From assembly GCA_021521415.1 (NCBI GenBank), contig JAIQDT010010056.1, forward strand, positions 1 to 64,000: a stretch of DNA of 64,000 bases, in the 5' to 3' direction. A model generated the notes under the pieces. It did not search any database, was not told the DNA's origin, and saw only the letters and a list, made by a program, of their open reading frames with translations. Shown in pieces: positions 1 through 12,356 of the stretch. The position numbers were made by a program, and so were the translations under genes. Source of the stretch: Bidens hawaiensis. Lineage: Eukaryota; Streptophyta; Magnoliopsida; Asterales; Asteraceae. The stretch's first letter is position 1; each line of letters begins with the position of its first letter.

Positions 1-825
1 TTGTTTTGCTTCTATTTTATTTGACACTGGAGCTGATAGGAGTTTTGTGTCGAAAGCCTTTGTGAATTCTTAAACTTAACCCCAACCCCGTTAGATGCTA
101 AGTTTCCTGTTGAATTAGCTGACGGTGAGTCTATAAAAACAACTCATGTACTAACTGGATGTAAGTTGAAACTGCTGGGTCATACTTTTGATATCGACCT
201 TATGCCCTTTATGCTGAGTAGTTTCGACGTCGTTGTCGGAATGGACTGGCTATCCGAGAATAGAGCTGAGATTATATGCCATGATAAGATAGTTCAAATC
301 ACTACTCCTTCCGGCGATATCATCTCGGTACAAGGTGAGAAGAGCGGCATGATGACCAGCATCATCACTCTCATGAAGGGGCAGAAATATTTACGAAAGG
401 GTCATCTGGCGATTTTAGCCCATGTTGTCGAGGAACCCGCGGAGGAGAAGCGAATCGAAGACATACCGATCGTGCGGGATTTTTCGGAAGTCTTCCCAGA
501 GGATTTGCCTGGACTCCCACCTATTCGACAAGTCGAGTTCCAAATCGATTTAGCCCCCGGTGCTGCACCCATAGCACGAGTCCCGTATCGGCTCGCACCG
601 GCGGAACTACAGGAGTTGTCCACTCAACTACAAGACTTGTTGGATAAAGGTTTCATCCGACCTAGCTCATCACCATGGGGAGCCCCTGTCTTATTTGTTC
701 GAAAGAAAGACAGGACTTTCCGCATGTGCATCGATTACCGGGAGCTGAACAAGGTGACGATCAAGAACCGTTATCCCCTACCCCGAATAGATGATCTGTT
801 CGACCAGCTTCAAGGATCGAGTTAC
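1..825 (+). pseudogene. Ty3/gypsy protease-RT fragment
   Basis: This is a piece of a retrotransposon polyprotein cut by the window edge on the left and by a rearrangement on the right. The first readable residues contain the protease signature DTGA (about 23-34). The frame shifts by one base near 69, then runs open from about 70 to 825. It covers the end of the protease (VVGMDWL), the linker, and the first RT block ([18 protein letters not shown], then [16 protein letters not shown]). RT stops abruptly after QLQGSSY, just before the palm, where sequence homologous to an LTR on the other strand begins at about 829. It resembles the chromovirus-type element next to it but lies on the opposite strand. 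It cannot make a functional enzyme. Confidence 0.85.
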
Positions 826-828
826 TAA

Positions 829-1247
829 CCCAAACCTGTCGCATATCGCGATGATAGACAAAAATACTAAGGCGGCCCTTAAGCGGCTCGCGGCGATGCG
901 AACGTGCGAAATGCAAAGTGCGCCATCAAAGCGTCACATTGCGCCCATCGCACTTCACCCGAGCCCGAACCCGTGCCGGTGCACTTGCGCGTGTGCGTGC
1001 ACGTTCGAGTGCTTCGCACCCTCCGCTAAGACCACTGGGTGTGATATGTCTTAAAAGAACATTAACATAGGAATTTTCTTTCTTATAAAGTGCTTACTAG
1101 TTTTATAATCAAGCGATGTGGGACAAGAAACTTACACTCCTATTTATACTTAGGTGGAAGCCTCTCCTTTCCTTTCCTCCACCAATGTGGGATGGAGTTT
1201 TCCTTCTTCTATTTCCTTTACTTTTTATTTTATGGTTTGTTATAGTC
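829..1247 (-). repeat. Truncated 3' LTR of the chromovirus-like element
   Basis: This segment is a near copy of 8369-8782: same AAATACTAAGGCGGCCCTTA block, same TATTTATA box, same end GGTTTGTTATAGT. On the minus strand it is preceded by a purine-rich tract (complement of CTCCCTCCTTATTTT at about 1248-1262), as expected of a polypurine tract. About 1.3 kb of the LTR is missing on the left, where the homology ends at the junction with a plus-strand RT fragment. Confidence 0.8.
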
Positions 1248-4200
1248 TCCCTCCTTATTTTGAATCTTGTCCTCGAGATTTGGTTGGAATAAGTGTGGGT
1301 ACTTCCGTTTCATTTCAGACTCCAATTCCCAAGTATATTCTGGTCCACGTTTTGAATCCCACTTCACTTTGACCAGAACTATTCTTTTGTTCTTGAGATT
1401 CTTGATCTTTCTATCTTCAATTTGCAAAGGTTTCCCAACGAATTTCAACTTTTCATTTAACTTTATATCTTGAAGGGGTACTTCTAGTGTTTTATCAGCT
1501 AAACATTTCCTAAAGTTACTCACATGGAATACATCATGTATACCTGACATTTCCTCTGGTAATTCTAGCTGATAGGCCACTAGTCCAATTCGTTTGAGAA
1601 TTTGAAATGGTCCAACAAATCTTGGACTTAAATTTCCTCTTTTATCGAATCGGATTACTCCCTTCCATGGAGATACTTTTAGTAGCACATTGCCTCCAAC
1701 TTGGAATTCCAATGGTTTGCGTAGATGATCCGCATAACTTTTCTAACGATCTCGTGCGGTCTTTAATCTTTCCTTAACTTGATTTATCTTATCAGTACTT
1801 TCTTGTATGATTTCAGGACCGGATAATTGTTTTCCTCCTATTTCTGCCCAACATACTGGTGTTCTACACCTGCGTCCATAGAGGGCTTCAAATGGGGCAG
1901 CGTTAATGCTTATATGATAACTGTTATTATAGGAGAATTCTATTAGTGGTAAATTGTCATCCCAATTTCCACCAAAATCTATTACACATGCTCTTAGCAT
2001 GTCTTCCAATGTTTATATGGTCCTTTCACTTTGACCATCAGTCTGTGGATGGTATGTCGTGCTCAAGTTTAATTTTGTTCCCATAGCTACTTGGAAACTT
2101 TTCCAAAAATGAGAAGTAAAACGGCTATCCCGATCCGATACAATGGATAATGGAACTCCATGTAATGTGACAACTTTGTCTACATACAGCTTAGCTAATT
2201 GTTCCATTTTGAAAGTTTCCTTCATTGGTATAAAATGAGCTGATTTTGTTAATCTGTCCACAATCACCCAGATTTTGTCATTACCTCTTCTTGTGGTAGG
2301 TAACTTGGTAACAAAATCCATTGTTATTAATTCCCATTTCCATTCTGGCATTTCTAATTGTTGAAGTAATCCGGATGGCTTCTGATGTTCTGCTTTAACT
2401 TGTGAACAAGTTAAGCATTTTGAAACATAACTGGTTATGTCCTTTTTCATTCCTATCCACCAATAGATTTTCTTCAAATCTTGATACATTTTATCTCTTC
2501 CAGGATGCATTGTGTATTTGGAGTTATGGGATTCTTCGAGAATCTTTTCTCGTAATCCTCCTATGATTGGTATCCAGATCCTGTTCCCCATTCGGAGAAT
2601 TTCATCATTTCCTTTGACAAGTAGATCAATGGTACCATTTCTTTTCTCATCAGCAATATTATTTTCTTCTATTGCATGTTTCTGAGCATTCTTTACTTCA
2701 TCAATTAAATTGATTTGAAGTTCTAACCTTAAAGCTCGCACTCTTTTAGGTTTCTCATGCTCTTTTCTGCTTAATGCATCGGCTACTATATTTGTCTTAC
2801 CTTCACGGTATAGGATTTCACAATCATAGTCGCTAAGAATTTTCATCCAACGTCTTTGCCTCATGTTAAGCTCTTTTTGCCCAGAGATATATTTTAAACT
2901 TTTATGATCTGTAAATACAGTAAACTTACTACCATATAGATAGTGTCTCCAGATCTTTAGGGCAAAAATTATTGCTCCCAATTCTTAATCTTGTGTTGTG
3001 TAATTCTTTTCATGCTTATTTAACTGTCTAGATGCGTAAGCAATAACTTTTTCACGTTGCATTAGTACACATCCCAATCCTGATTTAGAAGCATCACAAC
3101 AGACTGTAAAATCTTCAGTTCCTTCTGGTAGTGCAAGTATTGGGGCATTTATTAACTTTTGCTTCAAAGTTATAAAAGCTTCTTCTTGCTTAGGTCCCCA
3201 TTCAAACTTGACATTCTTACACGTTAACTTGGTTAACGGAACTGCTATTCGGGAAAAATTTTGAATGAAGCGTCTATAATATCCTCCTAATCCTAAGAAA
3301 CTTCGAATTTCTGTAGGAGTTTTAGGAATTTCCCAATTAGTAATAGCTTCTATTTTGGAAGGGTCCACGTGAATACCTTCATGGTTAATCAAGTGTCCTA
3401 GAAACTGTACTTCTTGTAACCAAAATTCACATTTTGAGAATTTAGCATAAGGCTTTTCTTTTCTCAATAGTGTCAGAAGTGTATGAAGATGTTTGACATG
3501 ATCTTCACTGGTTTTGAAATAAATAAGTATATCATCTATGAAAACGATTATAAATTTATCCAAATATGGTTTACATATTCGGTTCATCATATCCATAAAT
3601 GCAGCTGGTGCATTGGTTAAACCAAATGGCATGACTGTAAACTCATAATGACCATATCTTGTCCTAAAAGCTGTTTTAGGAACATCTTCTTCTTGCACTT
3701 TTAATTGATAGTATCCTGAGCGTAAATCGATTTTAGAAATATATCGAGTTCCTTGGAGTTGATCGAATTAATCATCAATTCTCGGTAAAGGATACTGATT
3801 CTTAATTGTGACTTTATTCAATTCTCTATAATCGATACACATACGCATCGACCCATCTTTCTTTTTGACAAACAGTACTGGGGCTCCCCAGGTTGATAAG
3901 CTAGGTCGTATAAAACCTTTTTCTAGAAATTCATCTAGTTGCTTCTTTAATTCTAGCATTTCTGTTGGCGCTAATCGATATGGTGCTTTAGCAACTGGCG
4001 CTATTCCTGATATTATATGGATTCTAAATTCAACTTCTCGATCAGTCGGTTGTCCAGGTAAATCTTCTGGAAAGACGTCAGAATATTCCGATACTACCGA
4101 AATTTCTTTTAACTATTTTCCTTTGGCGCTAATGATTACAGAAATCATATATGCTACGCCTTGTTTCCTTAGATAGCTTGCCACTTTCATTACTGATATG

Positions 4201-4692
4201 AATTTCCTAGGCTTGAGCATTTTATCTCCTTGAATTGTAATAATTTCTCCTGTTGACGAGCGAATTCAACAGAATTTGTATTACATAGGATTCGAGCATG
4301 ATTGGCTGCTAACCAGTCCATTCCTAGTATAACATCGAATCCAGCCAGATTCATTGGGAGTAAATTTGCTTTAAACTGGTGGCCTAGTAAGTTTATATTT
4401 TCTTCTTGAAGTACTTCATGAATATGAATGGAATTTCCATCAGCATCTCTACCGTGCAGACTTGATTAAGTTTGGTTAATGGTTGATTTAAGGCTTGGCA
4501 AAACTTCGTGTTTATAAAACTTTGATTTGCTCCAGAATCAAACAATACTTTAGCGTAAACGTTATTGATAAGAAACGTACCCGCAATGACGTCTGGAATC
4601 ATTGTTGCTTCTTGTGCAGTAAGCTGAAAAGCTCGTGCATTCTTCTTAGGTCCATCTATGTTCTTTGCTTTGTTGTCAGGCACCTTTATCAT
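1230..4692 (-). pseudogene. Ty3/gypsy pol (PR-RT-RH-INT-chromodomain-like), broken
   Basis: The order on the minus strand is protease (DSGANQSF, about 4,545), RT (RMCIDYREL at about 3,840; FIDDILIY in place of YxDD at about 3,540), RNase H ([10 protein letters not shown], about 2,910), and integrase with an HHCC finger (CLTCSQVK, about 2,410). The integrase catalytic aspartates lie in MDFVTKLP and SDRDSRF, and the glutamate in DGQSER (about 2,030). The C-terminal tail WDSKRGPEYTWELESEM looks like a worn chromodomain. Nonsense codons lie at 3768-3770, 2985-2987, 2013-2015 and 1743-1745, plus one near 4,120. The frame shifts near 4,450 and near 4,260. The last two listed stops look like CAA/CAG to TAA/TAG changes. 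Confidence 0.88.
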
Positions 4693-5755
4693 CTTTGCAC
4701 ATTCTGGACGGATGTGGCCAGGTTCTCCGCAGTTTTAGCAAACACGGCTTTCATTTCTCTTACATTCTTCATCTGTATGTCCAGCCATTTTGCAAAACTT
4801 TCAATACTTAGTTTTCTTAAAAGCGCATCTCCCTGAATGCCTTTTTCTGCAAATTCTACAGAAAGGATGAGCATAAGATTGCCCTGTTCCTTTCTTCTGA
4901 AACTGTTGGGTAATCTTCTGGGCTAGATCTTTCTTTTTGTTTTCTTCCTGAGTTCGGACTAATCCGTCTGTCAGGGTATTTGCTAGTTCAACTGTTTCTT
5001 CAATAGTCTGAGGTCTAGCTGACTTTACCAGATCGCAGATTTCACTTACTAATCCCCAAATATAACGAGAAATTAGTACTGATTCTGGCGAAGCCAAAGC
5101 CAGTACCATTCTTGCATATTCGAAGAATTTTGTCGTATACTCACGACACTTCACACCTTCCATCTTGTGGTTTAAGAAGATAGTAGCAATCTTTTCTCTT
5201 TCATGAGGAGGACAAAATTTCCTTTCTACTATTTCCTTAAACTCTTCCCTGATCATAGTATAGACTATGTGGCTACCTTTTGATTGGAGAATCGTGTTCC
5301 ACCATTCCATTGCTTCATTAATGAAAAGGTTAGAAGCATATAATATTTTATCCTCTTCAGCACATTTACTGATTCTTATAATAGCTTCTGTCTTTTCTAA
5401 CCAACGTAGTGCTGAAATAGGTCCTTCTTATCCAGAGAATTCGGTTGGTTTACAAGCTAATAAATCTTTGTAAGTACAACCATGAACTTTTGACTTTTTG
5501 GGTAATGGGTTGCTATTTCCTCCATTCACGCTATGACTAGCCTCATTGTTAGACTTACGTTTATTACTTTCGGTCTTATGCCTAATTACATAAACGGGTT
5601 GCCTAATAGCATCAGAAATTAAAGGAATTGCTTCAGTGATTTTCAGAGCTATCATATTTTCGATAGAATTCATATTCAGATGAGTTTCTTGATTATGAAT
5701 TTCATGATTATGCTCGTTTCTGTGATTGTGATTATTTACGTGACTATGCTCATTT

Positions 5756-6022
5756 TCGTGATTGTGCTCATTCGACATCTGAATTTCATATAAGAAAGAA
5801 TTATTAATATCGTAATCAAATAATAAGATAGCAATATATTAATAACACATAAGCATAAAATAACACATAGGCACAGAATATGTCAAAATCGTGATTGTGC
5901 TCATTCGACATCTGAATTTCATATAAGAAAGAATTATTAATATCGTAATCAAATAATAAGGTAGCAATATATTAATAACACATAACAATAAAATAACACA
6001 TAGGCACAGAATATGTCAAAAT
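5756..6022. repeat. 134-bp tandem duplication
   Basis: Positions 5756-5889 and 5890-6022 are almost identical (both begin CGTGATTGTGCTCATTCGAC). The duplication includes the ATG of the gag core and shows only a handful of changes, so it is younger than the element's stop codons may suggest. Confidence 0.85.
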
Positions 6023-6088
6023 CGTCGATCTTTGCAACATTTACTCTTTTTATATATATGCATCACTATATTTTACATCTACACACTT

Positions 6089-6092
<4 letters not shown>

Positions 6093-6131
<39 letters not shown>
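6093..6131. repeat. (TA)n microsatellite
   Basis: About 20 uninterrupted TA units inside the decayed gag leader region. Confidence 0.95.
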
Positions 6132-6134
<3 letters not shown>

Positions 6135-7055
6135 TCACTACACTTTTTTACACAAAAGAAATTACGATAATGAACATATAAATATTATATATATAGCTTT
6201 ATATATAAGGCTCTCGGTCATAGTACTTCCAGAGTAGGGTTTCCCCAATATTCCTCAGTCTATTGGCGGTATCCACCAATTCATCCCCATAGTGACGGAG
6301 CTCTGTCGTCATTTCTGGCGTCATGGTGGGGTAGTTTGCGGTTTCAGCCTGGAATGGTGCATAAGGATTTGACATCATTGTTTGATATTGTCAATCGTTC
6401 GTCCACCATTCTTCCATTTGAGCTTGACTGATGATGTCATCAGAGAGCATGGTATTATTTGGATCCTGGGATAACATATTAGGGTTCCTGGAGCTTCCTG
6501 CACCTATATTGTTGAGTATTGGTTGGAAGATTTCACATTCATCTAGGCATCTGCCTAGTCTCTCTTGCAGTGGTATTGTTGACATGGGTGGTGGTAAAGT
6601 TGGTGGTGGTTCTATTGGTTGTGGTTAAGTTGGTTGTTCAGGTTGTGGTTGACTTGGTTGTTCGAGTTGTGGTTGAGTTGGTTGTTTGACTGTGGTTTTT
6701 CCTTTCTTATTTCTTCTCAATCCTTGTTTCCAGTCTTTGAGCCTTCTTCTTCTTTTAGGCTTTGGTTTTTCCACAGGTTGGGCTTGAAAGATCATGGGAT
6801 CAGGTTGTTGTTGACTACATTCTCCTTCTTCTATATCCGTGGAGATAACGGATATGTCTTCAAAAGCATCAACTAGCTCACTTATGTTGTTAATCAAAAA
6901 TTATAAAACAACGAACTCCAAACGAGAATAGTACTTATTTTCAAGTGTGGATAAAATCTTATTTTTATGGTTAGCACATAAGTTAATGCATGTATTTCCT
7001 AAGATTAATTTCTAAGATTAGGTATTATTAAAATACCCATATTGCTTAAACCAGT

Positions 7056-7068
7056 GGCTCTGATACCA
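7056..7068 (-). promoter_or_regulatory. Primer binding site, initiator-Met tRNA type
   Basis: The minus strand reads TGGTATCAGAGCC, the standard plant retrotransposon primer site complementary to the 3' end of initiator tRNA-Met. It sits seven bases inside the LTR end (...TTGTGACA) and fixes the element's orientation. Confidence 0.9.
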
Positions 7069-7075
7069 CTTCAGC

Positions 7076-8782
7076 TGTCACAACCCCCGACCCCTATACC
7101 CCGGGAGGGGAGCCGTGAACTTTAATTGGTGGTATCGGTGGTTATTAAATTATTTTGCAGCAGAAAATTTCATCAGAACCGTAGTTAGGAAAAATGATCA
7201 GAGTTATAAAACACCATGATTATTATTATGATAAACCGGGAATTTAATCCCTTTTGAGACAAACATAAGTTTTATAGAGATAAACTCTAATTTACAATAC
7301 ACGTTTCTTTATTCTGGTGACAAGACACTTATTTAAGCTGGAAACCCGCAGGCATTATTCCTTTGTCTCTAACAAGTCACCTGAAACATGTTTAAAATAT
7401 TTGATCAGTGTACATTCATTTGTAAATGACACATTTTACAGTTACAGCATTAAGATGTTTTTACATCTGTCTGCTTACAAATTACTAAAAGGTACTTGTC
7501 ACTCGACCGTATCTATGACTGTGGTCATATTACTTATTGGCTAACACTTGTCCAATAAGTAACGTGAAATAGACCAGTAGGCAAGCCTTGTATACAAAAC
7601 CCCACAATACCAGTAGTAACCATCCCGTAAGTCTACAGAGACTTAATCACTGTAATGTATTTTAAAATACTTTATAAATACATTTGAAAATATTTAGACA
7701 TCTATCATGGGTTTTGTAGGTTTTGAAATCACCATGACAGTGTCGGAAAAATAGTTGTCTCACGCAAATGTGAGTGGTATAAAAACTTGAATGTCTCACC
7801 TTGCAGGTTTACAATTAAAAAACAGCTCCTGGTATTAAGCACCTGGGATAAACACAATGTAGTATTATAACTAGATTAGTATAAAACCAATAATCATAAC
7901 GATAATCACGAGAGTAGAAACTTTACACGATGGCACAATGTCATACCTTAACAGGCAGAGCTTTCGGATTCGTGTATATTTCTTTCGATCGGGTATCGTT
8001 ACGATAACTTGGGTATTATATTATACTCTTAATATTATGTGTATGTAAGTGAAATTCAGAGAGAAAGCATGAATTTTTTTGGACGAGAAATGAAGTCCTG
8101 TTTCCTTCCTATTTATAGCAAGTTCTGGACCCCACGCGGTACGCGATGGCCATAAATAGAAAGTCGTCGCGTATCGCGAAGAATCTTGTAGCTATGTCGA
8201 GTCAGCGCTAGGCCTGCTACGTGGCACGCCACGTGGCAGGCTACGTGTCCTCGGCGTAACCTCCACGTCGCGTTACGTGATGGGTAACTATATCAGCCTA
8301 TCGCGTATCGCTACGCCGCCATATATTTGGATAAGGTTACACGTCATCACGGTACGCGATGAGGCTATCCCAAACCTGTCGCGTATCGCGATGGGAGACA
8401 AAAATACTAAGGCGGCCCTTAAGCGGCTCGCGGCATTGCGAGCGTGCGAGCGTGCGAAGTGCGAAGTGCCCATCAAAGCGCCACATTGCGCCCATCACAC
8501 TTCGCCCGAGCCCCTGCCCGTGCCCGTGCGCGTGCGCGTTCGGGTGCTTCGCACCCTCCGCTAGGACCACTGGGTGTGATATGTCTTATAAGAACATCAA
8601 CATAGGAATTTTCTTTCTTATAAAGTGCTTACTAGTTTTATAATCTAGCGATGTGGGACAAGAAACTTACACTCCTATTTATACTAAGGTGGAAGCCTCT
8701 CCTTTCCTTTCCTCCACCAATGTGGGATGGAGTTTTCCTTCTTCTATTTCCATTACTTTTTATTTTATGGTTTGTTATAGTA
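7076..8782 (-). repeat. 5' LTR of the chromovirus-like element
   Basis: This is a 1.7-kb LTR. Its inner end is TGTCACAACCCCCGACCCC on the plus strand, next to the primer site; its outer end matches 1247. A TATA box on the minus strand (TATAAATA, complement of 8676-8683) fits transcription leftwards into gag. The GC-rich stretch 8,460-8,570 (CGTGCGCGTGCGCG) opens several reading frames on both strands; I regard these as chance. Confidence 0.8.
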
Positions 8783-9610
8783 GACACCTGTACCGTAGTG
8801 GGTGCAAGAGACGGTGCTGACAAAGCCACTGACGGAGCACTTGATGACACTAGTAACGGATCAGATGACGGTTGAAGCAGTGTAGACATACCAGACAATC
8901 GTGGAGGGGCAAAATAAAAAACACCCGAGCTTTGATCGATGGACTAAGGCATACAATTCCTTCTCATAATCTGACTTACTATCGTCTGAATCTTTCTTTC
9001 ATTTTCCTTGAATCCTTTCTTGTGCAGCAAGAACTTTCTGAGCTTCAACCGCATCATCAGTGGAAGAATCAGATAACGTTTCCTCAGAATCCTCCACTAA
9101 GACAATAGACGGACCCACAGTTGAATCAACCCGAGAAGTATTCACACCAGAAACATCCACTACTGAGGCTTGAAGTTCAGCAGGATCAACCATAGCCATA
9201 TCAAATAAACCTTGGCCTCCAAAGGCAACCTCAAGATCCACTTGTTCGGCGGGAGCTACGACTGGGTCAACAATATGAGCTTCTTGAACCACCTGTGGTG
9301 GTTGAACCACAGGAGGTGGTTGAGGAATATCAGCTTGTTGTGGAGCCAGATCATTAAACCCATCCTCTGGTGGAGCAATATAAGCAGGGTTCACAAGATA
9401 CCCAAATAAAGCAGTGTGCCTTGGACGAAGTTCAGGCCTCGAGCACTAGATGACTTACATTGTGCAAAAATTCTCTTGCTTATACTTTACACAAAAGAGA
9501 TAGGGCGACGCTACGGCAGATTGGGGGCAACATGGTTCAAAATCATCTGTAAGAATCTGGGATACATTAAGAACCGTTCCCGTGCCACGGCTCGCCGCTG
9601 ACGATCAATC
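8783..9610 (-). pseudogene. Degenerate TE-linked ORF (C-terminal part), unrecognised family
   Basis: The minus strand has an open stretch 9394-8999 (131 codons), Pro/Val-rich then acidic (VEDSEETLSDSSTDD). Upstream, at about 9600-9410, decayed frames include FLMYPRFLQMILN. This recalls, from memory, a family of long hypothetical proteins common in Asteraceae transposon annotations, where a segment close to FLMYPRF precedes one close to NPAYIAPP; here NPAYIAPPEDGF does follow. Frames are broken by stops. Function is unknown. The tandem repeats to the right carry what could be the N-terminal part of the same gene. Confidence 0.4.
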
Positions 9611-9611
9611 T

Positions 9612-11353
9612 CATAGGTATAGGACAGTGCGATTAAGATTCCGAGCTACCAGAGATTTACCAAAACAATCTCAAACCGATGATGATTAATGTTTTAAGGG
9701 TTTGCCAATAAAACCGATTAGGAAAAAACATTGTGGAACTGACAAACAACAATGAGAAATGAGATGATCTCCGTAAATCCTTCAGCTCCACGACTATCCG
9801 GATCCAAAGTGACATACATGTTGTGACCCGGAAAGAACTTCTCTTATCACCGTCACCTTCGTCACCACCTGTACCACCAGCACCAGCCACAGCAGCCATA
9901 TCTGCAAAAACAAACGAGCATACAGCTTATAACTTCGCTAAGACGATGAAGGCAAAGTTGTAGCTTTAGCGAAGTTGGTAACTTCGCTTGAGATATAACT
10001 TCGCTAGGTATGTGAAACATCTACACAGTTCTGTACCCCAGTTTACAGTATACACGCGAAGATGAAGTTATTGGACACATGTGGTTACGCAGCGAAGTTC
10101 TTATATGAGCGAAGTTAAGGTTAACTTCGCCTTAAACCTAACTTCGCCGCATAAACGGTGCAGCCGTAACACCCAGTTAATTTGAAGAATGGACAATCGG
10201 AGGTTTTCCATAGGTATAGGACAGTGCGATTAAGATTCCGAGCTACCAGAGATTTACCAAAACAATCTCAAACCAATGATGATTAGTGTTTTAAGGGTTT
10301 GCCAATAAAACCGATTAAGAAAAAACATTGTGGAACTGACAAACAACAATGAGAAATGAGATTATCTCTGTAAATCCTTCAGCTCCACGACTATCCAGAT
10401 CCAAAGTGACATACATGTTGTGACCCGGAAAGAACTGTCTCTTATCACCATCACCTTCGTCACCACCTGTACCACCAGCACCAGCCACAGCAGCCATATT
10501 TGCAAAAACAAACGAGCTAAGTTAGACAGATGGGGCATACAGCTTATAACTTCGCTAAGACGATAGAGGCGAAGTTGTGGCTTTAGCGAAGTTGGTAACT
10601 TCGCTTGAGATATAACTTCGCTAGGTATGTAAAACATCTACACAGTTCTGTACCCAAGTTTACAGTATACAGACGAAGATGAAGTTATTGGACACATGTG
10701 ATTATGCAGCGAAGTTCTTATATGAGCGAAGTTAAGGTTAACTTCGCCTTAAACCTAACTCCGCCGCATAAACAGTGCAGCCGTAACACCCAGTTAATTT
10801 GAAGAATGGACAATCGGAGGTTGTCCATAGGTATAGGACAATGCGATTAAGATCCCGAACTATCAGAGATTTACCAAAACAATCTCAAACCGATGATGAT
10901 TAGTGTTTTAAGGGTTTGCCAATAAAACCGATTAAGAACAAACATTGTGCAACTGACAAACAACAATGAGAAATGAGATGGTCTCCGTAAATCCTTCAGC
11001 TCCACGACTATCTGGATCCAAAGTGACATACATGTTGTGACCCGGAAAGAACTGTCTCTTATCACCGTCACCTTCGTCACCACCTGTACCACCAGCCACA
11101 GCAGCCATATCTGCAAAAACAAACGAGCTAAGTTAGACAGATGGGGCATACAGCTTATAACTTCGCCAAGACGATAGAGGCGAAGTTGTGGCTTTAGCGA
11201 AGTTGGTAACTTCGCTTGAGATATAACTTCGCTAGGTATGTAAAACATCTACACAGTTCTGTACCAAAATTTACAGTATACACGCGAAGATGAAGTTATT
11301 GGACACATGTGGTTATGCAGCGAAGTTCTTATATGAGCGAAGTTAAGGTTAAC
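9612..11353. repeat. Three tandem ~600-bp repeats with AACTTCGC hairpins
   Basis: Copies start at about 9612, 10209 and 10826 (spacings 597 and 617). The third diverges at about 11,353. Each copy holds a minus-strand ORF beginning MAAVAGAGGTGGDEGDGDK followed, in a neighbouring frame, by HNMYVTLD and GFTEIISFLIVVCQFHNVF. Each also holds a non-coding part with many copies of AACTTCGC or GCGAAGTT in both orientations. Copies 2 and 3 retain an 18-base segment lost from copy 1 (after AACGAGC). The array looks like repeated duplication of a gene start plus its upstream region. Confidence 0.85.
9968..10130. repeat. Inverted repeats built on GCGAAGTT
   Basis: In copy 1 of the tandem array, 9968-9988 reads AGCGAAGTT-GGT-AACTTCGCT (9-bp arms, 3-base loop). 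10109-10130 is a palindrome with 10-bp arms (GCGAAGTTAA and its complement) around GG. The first hairpin recurs in the other two copies; the second recurs in copy 2. Confidence 0.85.
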
Positions 11354-12356
11354 AAGTTTTAAGAAGACACCTAAGGTTAACATGTGGTTATGCAGCGAAG
11401 TTCTTTAAATAGACCCTTGACAGAAAACCCGAACAGGACCCTTGACCTTCAAGAAGACACCTATGGATTTCTAACAAGTTTTAAGACTCACCAGTTTTAT
11501 GAATTAAACTTCCTTACGGTTATTTAATAATTTATGTCTAAGTATCTTTATGACGAAATTCTACCTTACAGTGCGGAAAGCAAAGATAGTTAAGAAGACT
11601 AAATTGACTTAAACGACTAAGCTGATAATCAAACCTAGACGGACTCCTTACGAAGAACTAAATCTAGCAATCCTGACCAACAAATATCTATCAATAACCT
11701 ATCACCTTACAGCTTTCTAGGCTAACAACTCACTTTTATCTATTTAATTAGTTTTATTGTTTCTATGATCTTAATGCATATCAATCATAACCTAGTTAAG
11801 AACACACAGTAAATGACCTAACAAAACCCTATCCTATGAAACAATCACCAAGGGTAATGTGAAACAATAAATCCAAGTAAATAAAACCAAGCAATCATAT
11901 GCATCAATTAATTCAAACTTAACAGTTTACTTAAAACATAAAATCCATAACGAACAAAATCCCAATCAAAATAAAACCGAACAAAGGTTTTTTCACGACC
12001 TAGGTAGTTTATGAGGTTTAGCCTGGCATCAAGTAATCTAAATCAATCAAAACAAATAAAACTAAAAACATGGTGAAATAATGAGAAACGAAAGATTATA
12101 AGCGATAAAACCCATAGTCTTCGACCTTGAACGTAAAGCTCTTCACCGGATGTTCTTGTGCCTTCAAAATCACCACAAGACTCGAAAGTATGCTCCAAGA
12201 AACTCCAAATTCGTCTGGTGGCAGCAGGGTATGTTCAGGTTTAAGTTATGGATGTTTTTATACTGAAAACAGGGCCCAAAACCTAATAAAAACGAAATAA
12301 AAACTCCATCAGCCTTGACTAGGCGCCGTGCAACAGGAATAGTCTTTGAGGCCGTG
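11354..12356. other. Spacer, probable LTR or leader remains
   Basis: No coding frame is supported. A second short copy of GGTTAACATGTGGTTATGCA at about 11,375-11,400 ties it to the tandem array. The rest is AT-rich, with a minus-strand TATAAAAACATCC motif near 12,255 that could be an old LTR promoter. Confidence 0.5.

Larger units (their letters stand above)
4693..6897 (-). pseudogene. Ty3/gypsy gag with upstream segment, broken
   Basis: The gag core lies at about 5778-4700: a His/Asn-rich start (MSNEHNHENEH), the capsid-like region (EAMEWWNTILQSKG to RYIWGL), then two zinc-knuckle-like motifs (CRICRKRHSGRC and NCGEPGHIRPEC). Stops interrupt it at 5428-5430, 4801-4803 and 4735-4737, the last just before the second knuckle. 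An upstream open stretch in the same frame (6897-6250) encodes a basic KPKRRRRLKDWK patch, a PQPEQPSQPQ repeat and a conserved-looking segment MEEWWTND; it has stops at about 6625 and 6391. Between the two lie a 134-bp tandem duplication and a TA microsatellite. Confidence 0.75.
829..8782 (-). mobile_element. Decayed Ty3/gypsy chromovirus-like LTR retrotransposon
   Basis: Read on the minus strand the order is 5' LTR (8782 to about 7076), initiator-Met primer site (7068-7056), upstream gag segment, gag, protease, RT, RNase H, integrase, chromodomain-like tail, purine-rich tract and a truncated 3' LTR (1247-829). The 3' LTR keeps only about 420 bp of a 1.7-kb LTR. It is cut where the plus-strand RT fragment begins, so no target-site duplication can be read. 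The reading frame has at least seven nonsense codons and two frameshifts, so the copy is dead. Order RT-RH-INT and the tail WDSKRGPEYTWELESEM point to the chromovirus (Tekay-like) branch; the exact lineage is an inference. Confidence 0.85.

Noticed and set aside
7056..7068. tRNA-like sequence suggesting a tRNA gene (also at 56714)
   Set aside because: Only 13 bases match initiator tRNA-Met, at the expected primer-site position beside an LTR.
8277..8643. Several open frames rich in Arg/Ala/Pro
   Set aside because: They lie in a GC-rich part of an LTR, occur on both strands at once and recur in the other LTR copy.
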